64,000 nt of DNA from Pseudeuparius sepicola (taxonomy: Eukaryota > Arthropoda > Insecta > Coleoptera > Anthribidae). Each line of letters starts with the position of its first letter. The stretch's first letter is position 1. Below, piece by piece: positions 63,812-64,000 of the stretch. The DNA lies in assembly GCA_963920635.1 (NCBI GenBank), contig OY987307.1, positions 21,033,735 to 21,097,734 of the forward strand, written 5' to 3'. The notes beneath the pieces were generated by a model. The model made no database searches. It saw only the letters and a list, made by a program, of their open reading frames with translations, and had not been told where the DNA came from. The position numbers and the translations under genes are program-made.

Positions 63812-64000
63812 GTACCTTTAGTTGTATGCACTCCACTCTTGTTGTGAATATTGTTCAAGCACTTTGGAAAAGTTTGCCGAATACACGCAGTTATAATCGA
63901 CGGAGTTGTATTGTAGATCTGGGTATAGTAGGCCTTTGCATTCGCCAAGTAACGATGACGTGGGGTAAGTTCCTCGCGAGATACGTTCCGAGATAGGAAT

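Overview
This window looks like a gene-poor, AT-rich stretch of an insect (or at least arthropod) nuclear genome. I found no convincing host protein-coding gene. The longest open frames are chance frames or lie inside repeats, and the recognisable protein remnants all come from transposable elements: Tc1-like, mariner-like and pogo-like transposases, plus a cysteine-rich C-terminus I cannot name. Pol III-type SINE heads, hammerhead-like ribozyme cores, TA-flanked palindromic MITEs ending in CAGGGTG, and a tandem tRNA-like repeat all fit an insect genome. I cannot name the order or species from sequence alone.

Layout. 1-9.4 kb: foldback repeats, a 1-kb Tc1-like relic (1784-2795), a striking GC-rich palindrome (4951-5230), and two long foldbacks (5893-7010; about 7725-9350). 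10.0-12.7 kb: a TTAA-flanked MITE and a 1.6-kb foldback. 12.7-18.7 kb: one pogo-like element (called P3 here) that hosts a chain of later insertions. These are a hammerhead-bearing inverted repeat, a tRNA-headed SINE with a 12-bp target duplication, a foldback inside the SINE, a second pogo-like element (P1) inside the foldback, a MITE inside P1, and separately a deleted long-TIR Tc1 element. 18.7-26.4 kb: GC-rich islands, a mariner-bearing foldback, hairpin clusters, a 5S rRNA-derived SINE remnant and a decayed Tc1 transposase. 26.5-32.0 kb: a five-level nest (palindrome > mariner-derived MITE > pogo-like P2 > pogo-like P3 > 1.0-kb foldback).

32.4-38.5 kb: a large GC-rich island, a GATC-rich 19-bp minisatellite region and a second copy of the deleted Tc1 element. 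38.6-40.4 kb: the best-preserved transposon, a mariner-like element on the minus strand with recognisable catalytic aspartates. 41.5-46.9 kb: a local duplication, a 2.65-kb element rich in ACGTT motifs carrying a SINE, and a 1.5-kb foldback with a cysteine-rich coding end. 48.4-49.5 kb: 2.7 tandem copies of a 408-bp unit, each with a minus-strand tRNA-like sequence, Pol III boxes and a T-run. 50-64 kb: further GC islands, a second hammerhead-like repeat, a 121-bp minisatellite, nested palindromes and another foldback carrying the same kind of cysteine-rich coding end.

Recurring themes. (1) Several palindromic elements keep only the 3' coding end of a parent transposase at or near their centre: mariner at 19.8 and 27.5 kb, and the cysteine-rich domain at 46.1 and 62.8 kb. 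This suggests one route by which foldback elements arise. (2) Target sites can be rebuilt from opposite palindrome arms, giving a clear order of insertions. (3) GC-rich segments not explained by recognised transposons lie between the repeats at about 18.8, 21.9, 24.15, 32.6, 50.5, 53.4 and 59.8 kb. They could be conserved regulatory DNA of a flanking or surrounding gene, but that is inference.
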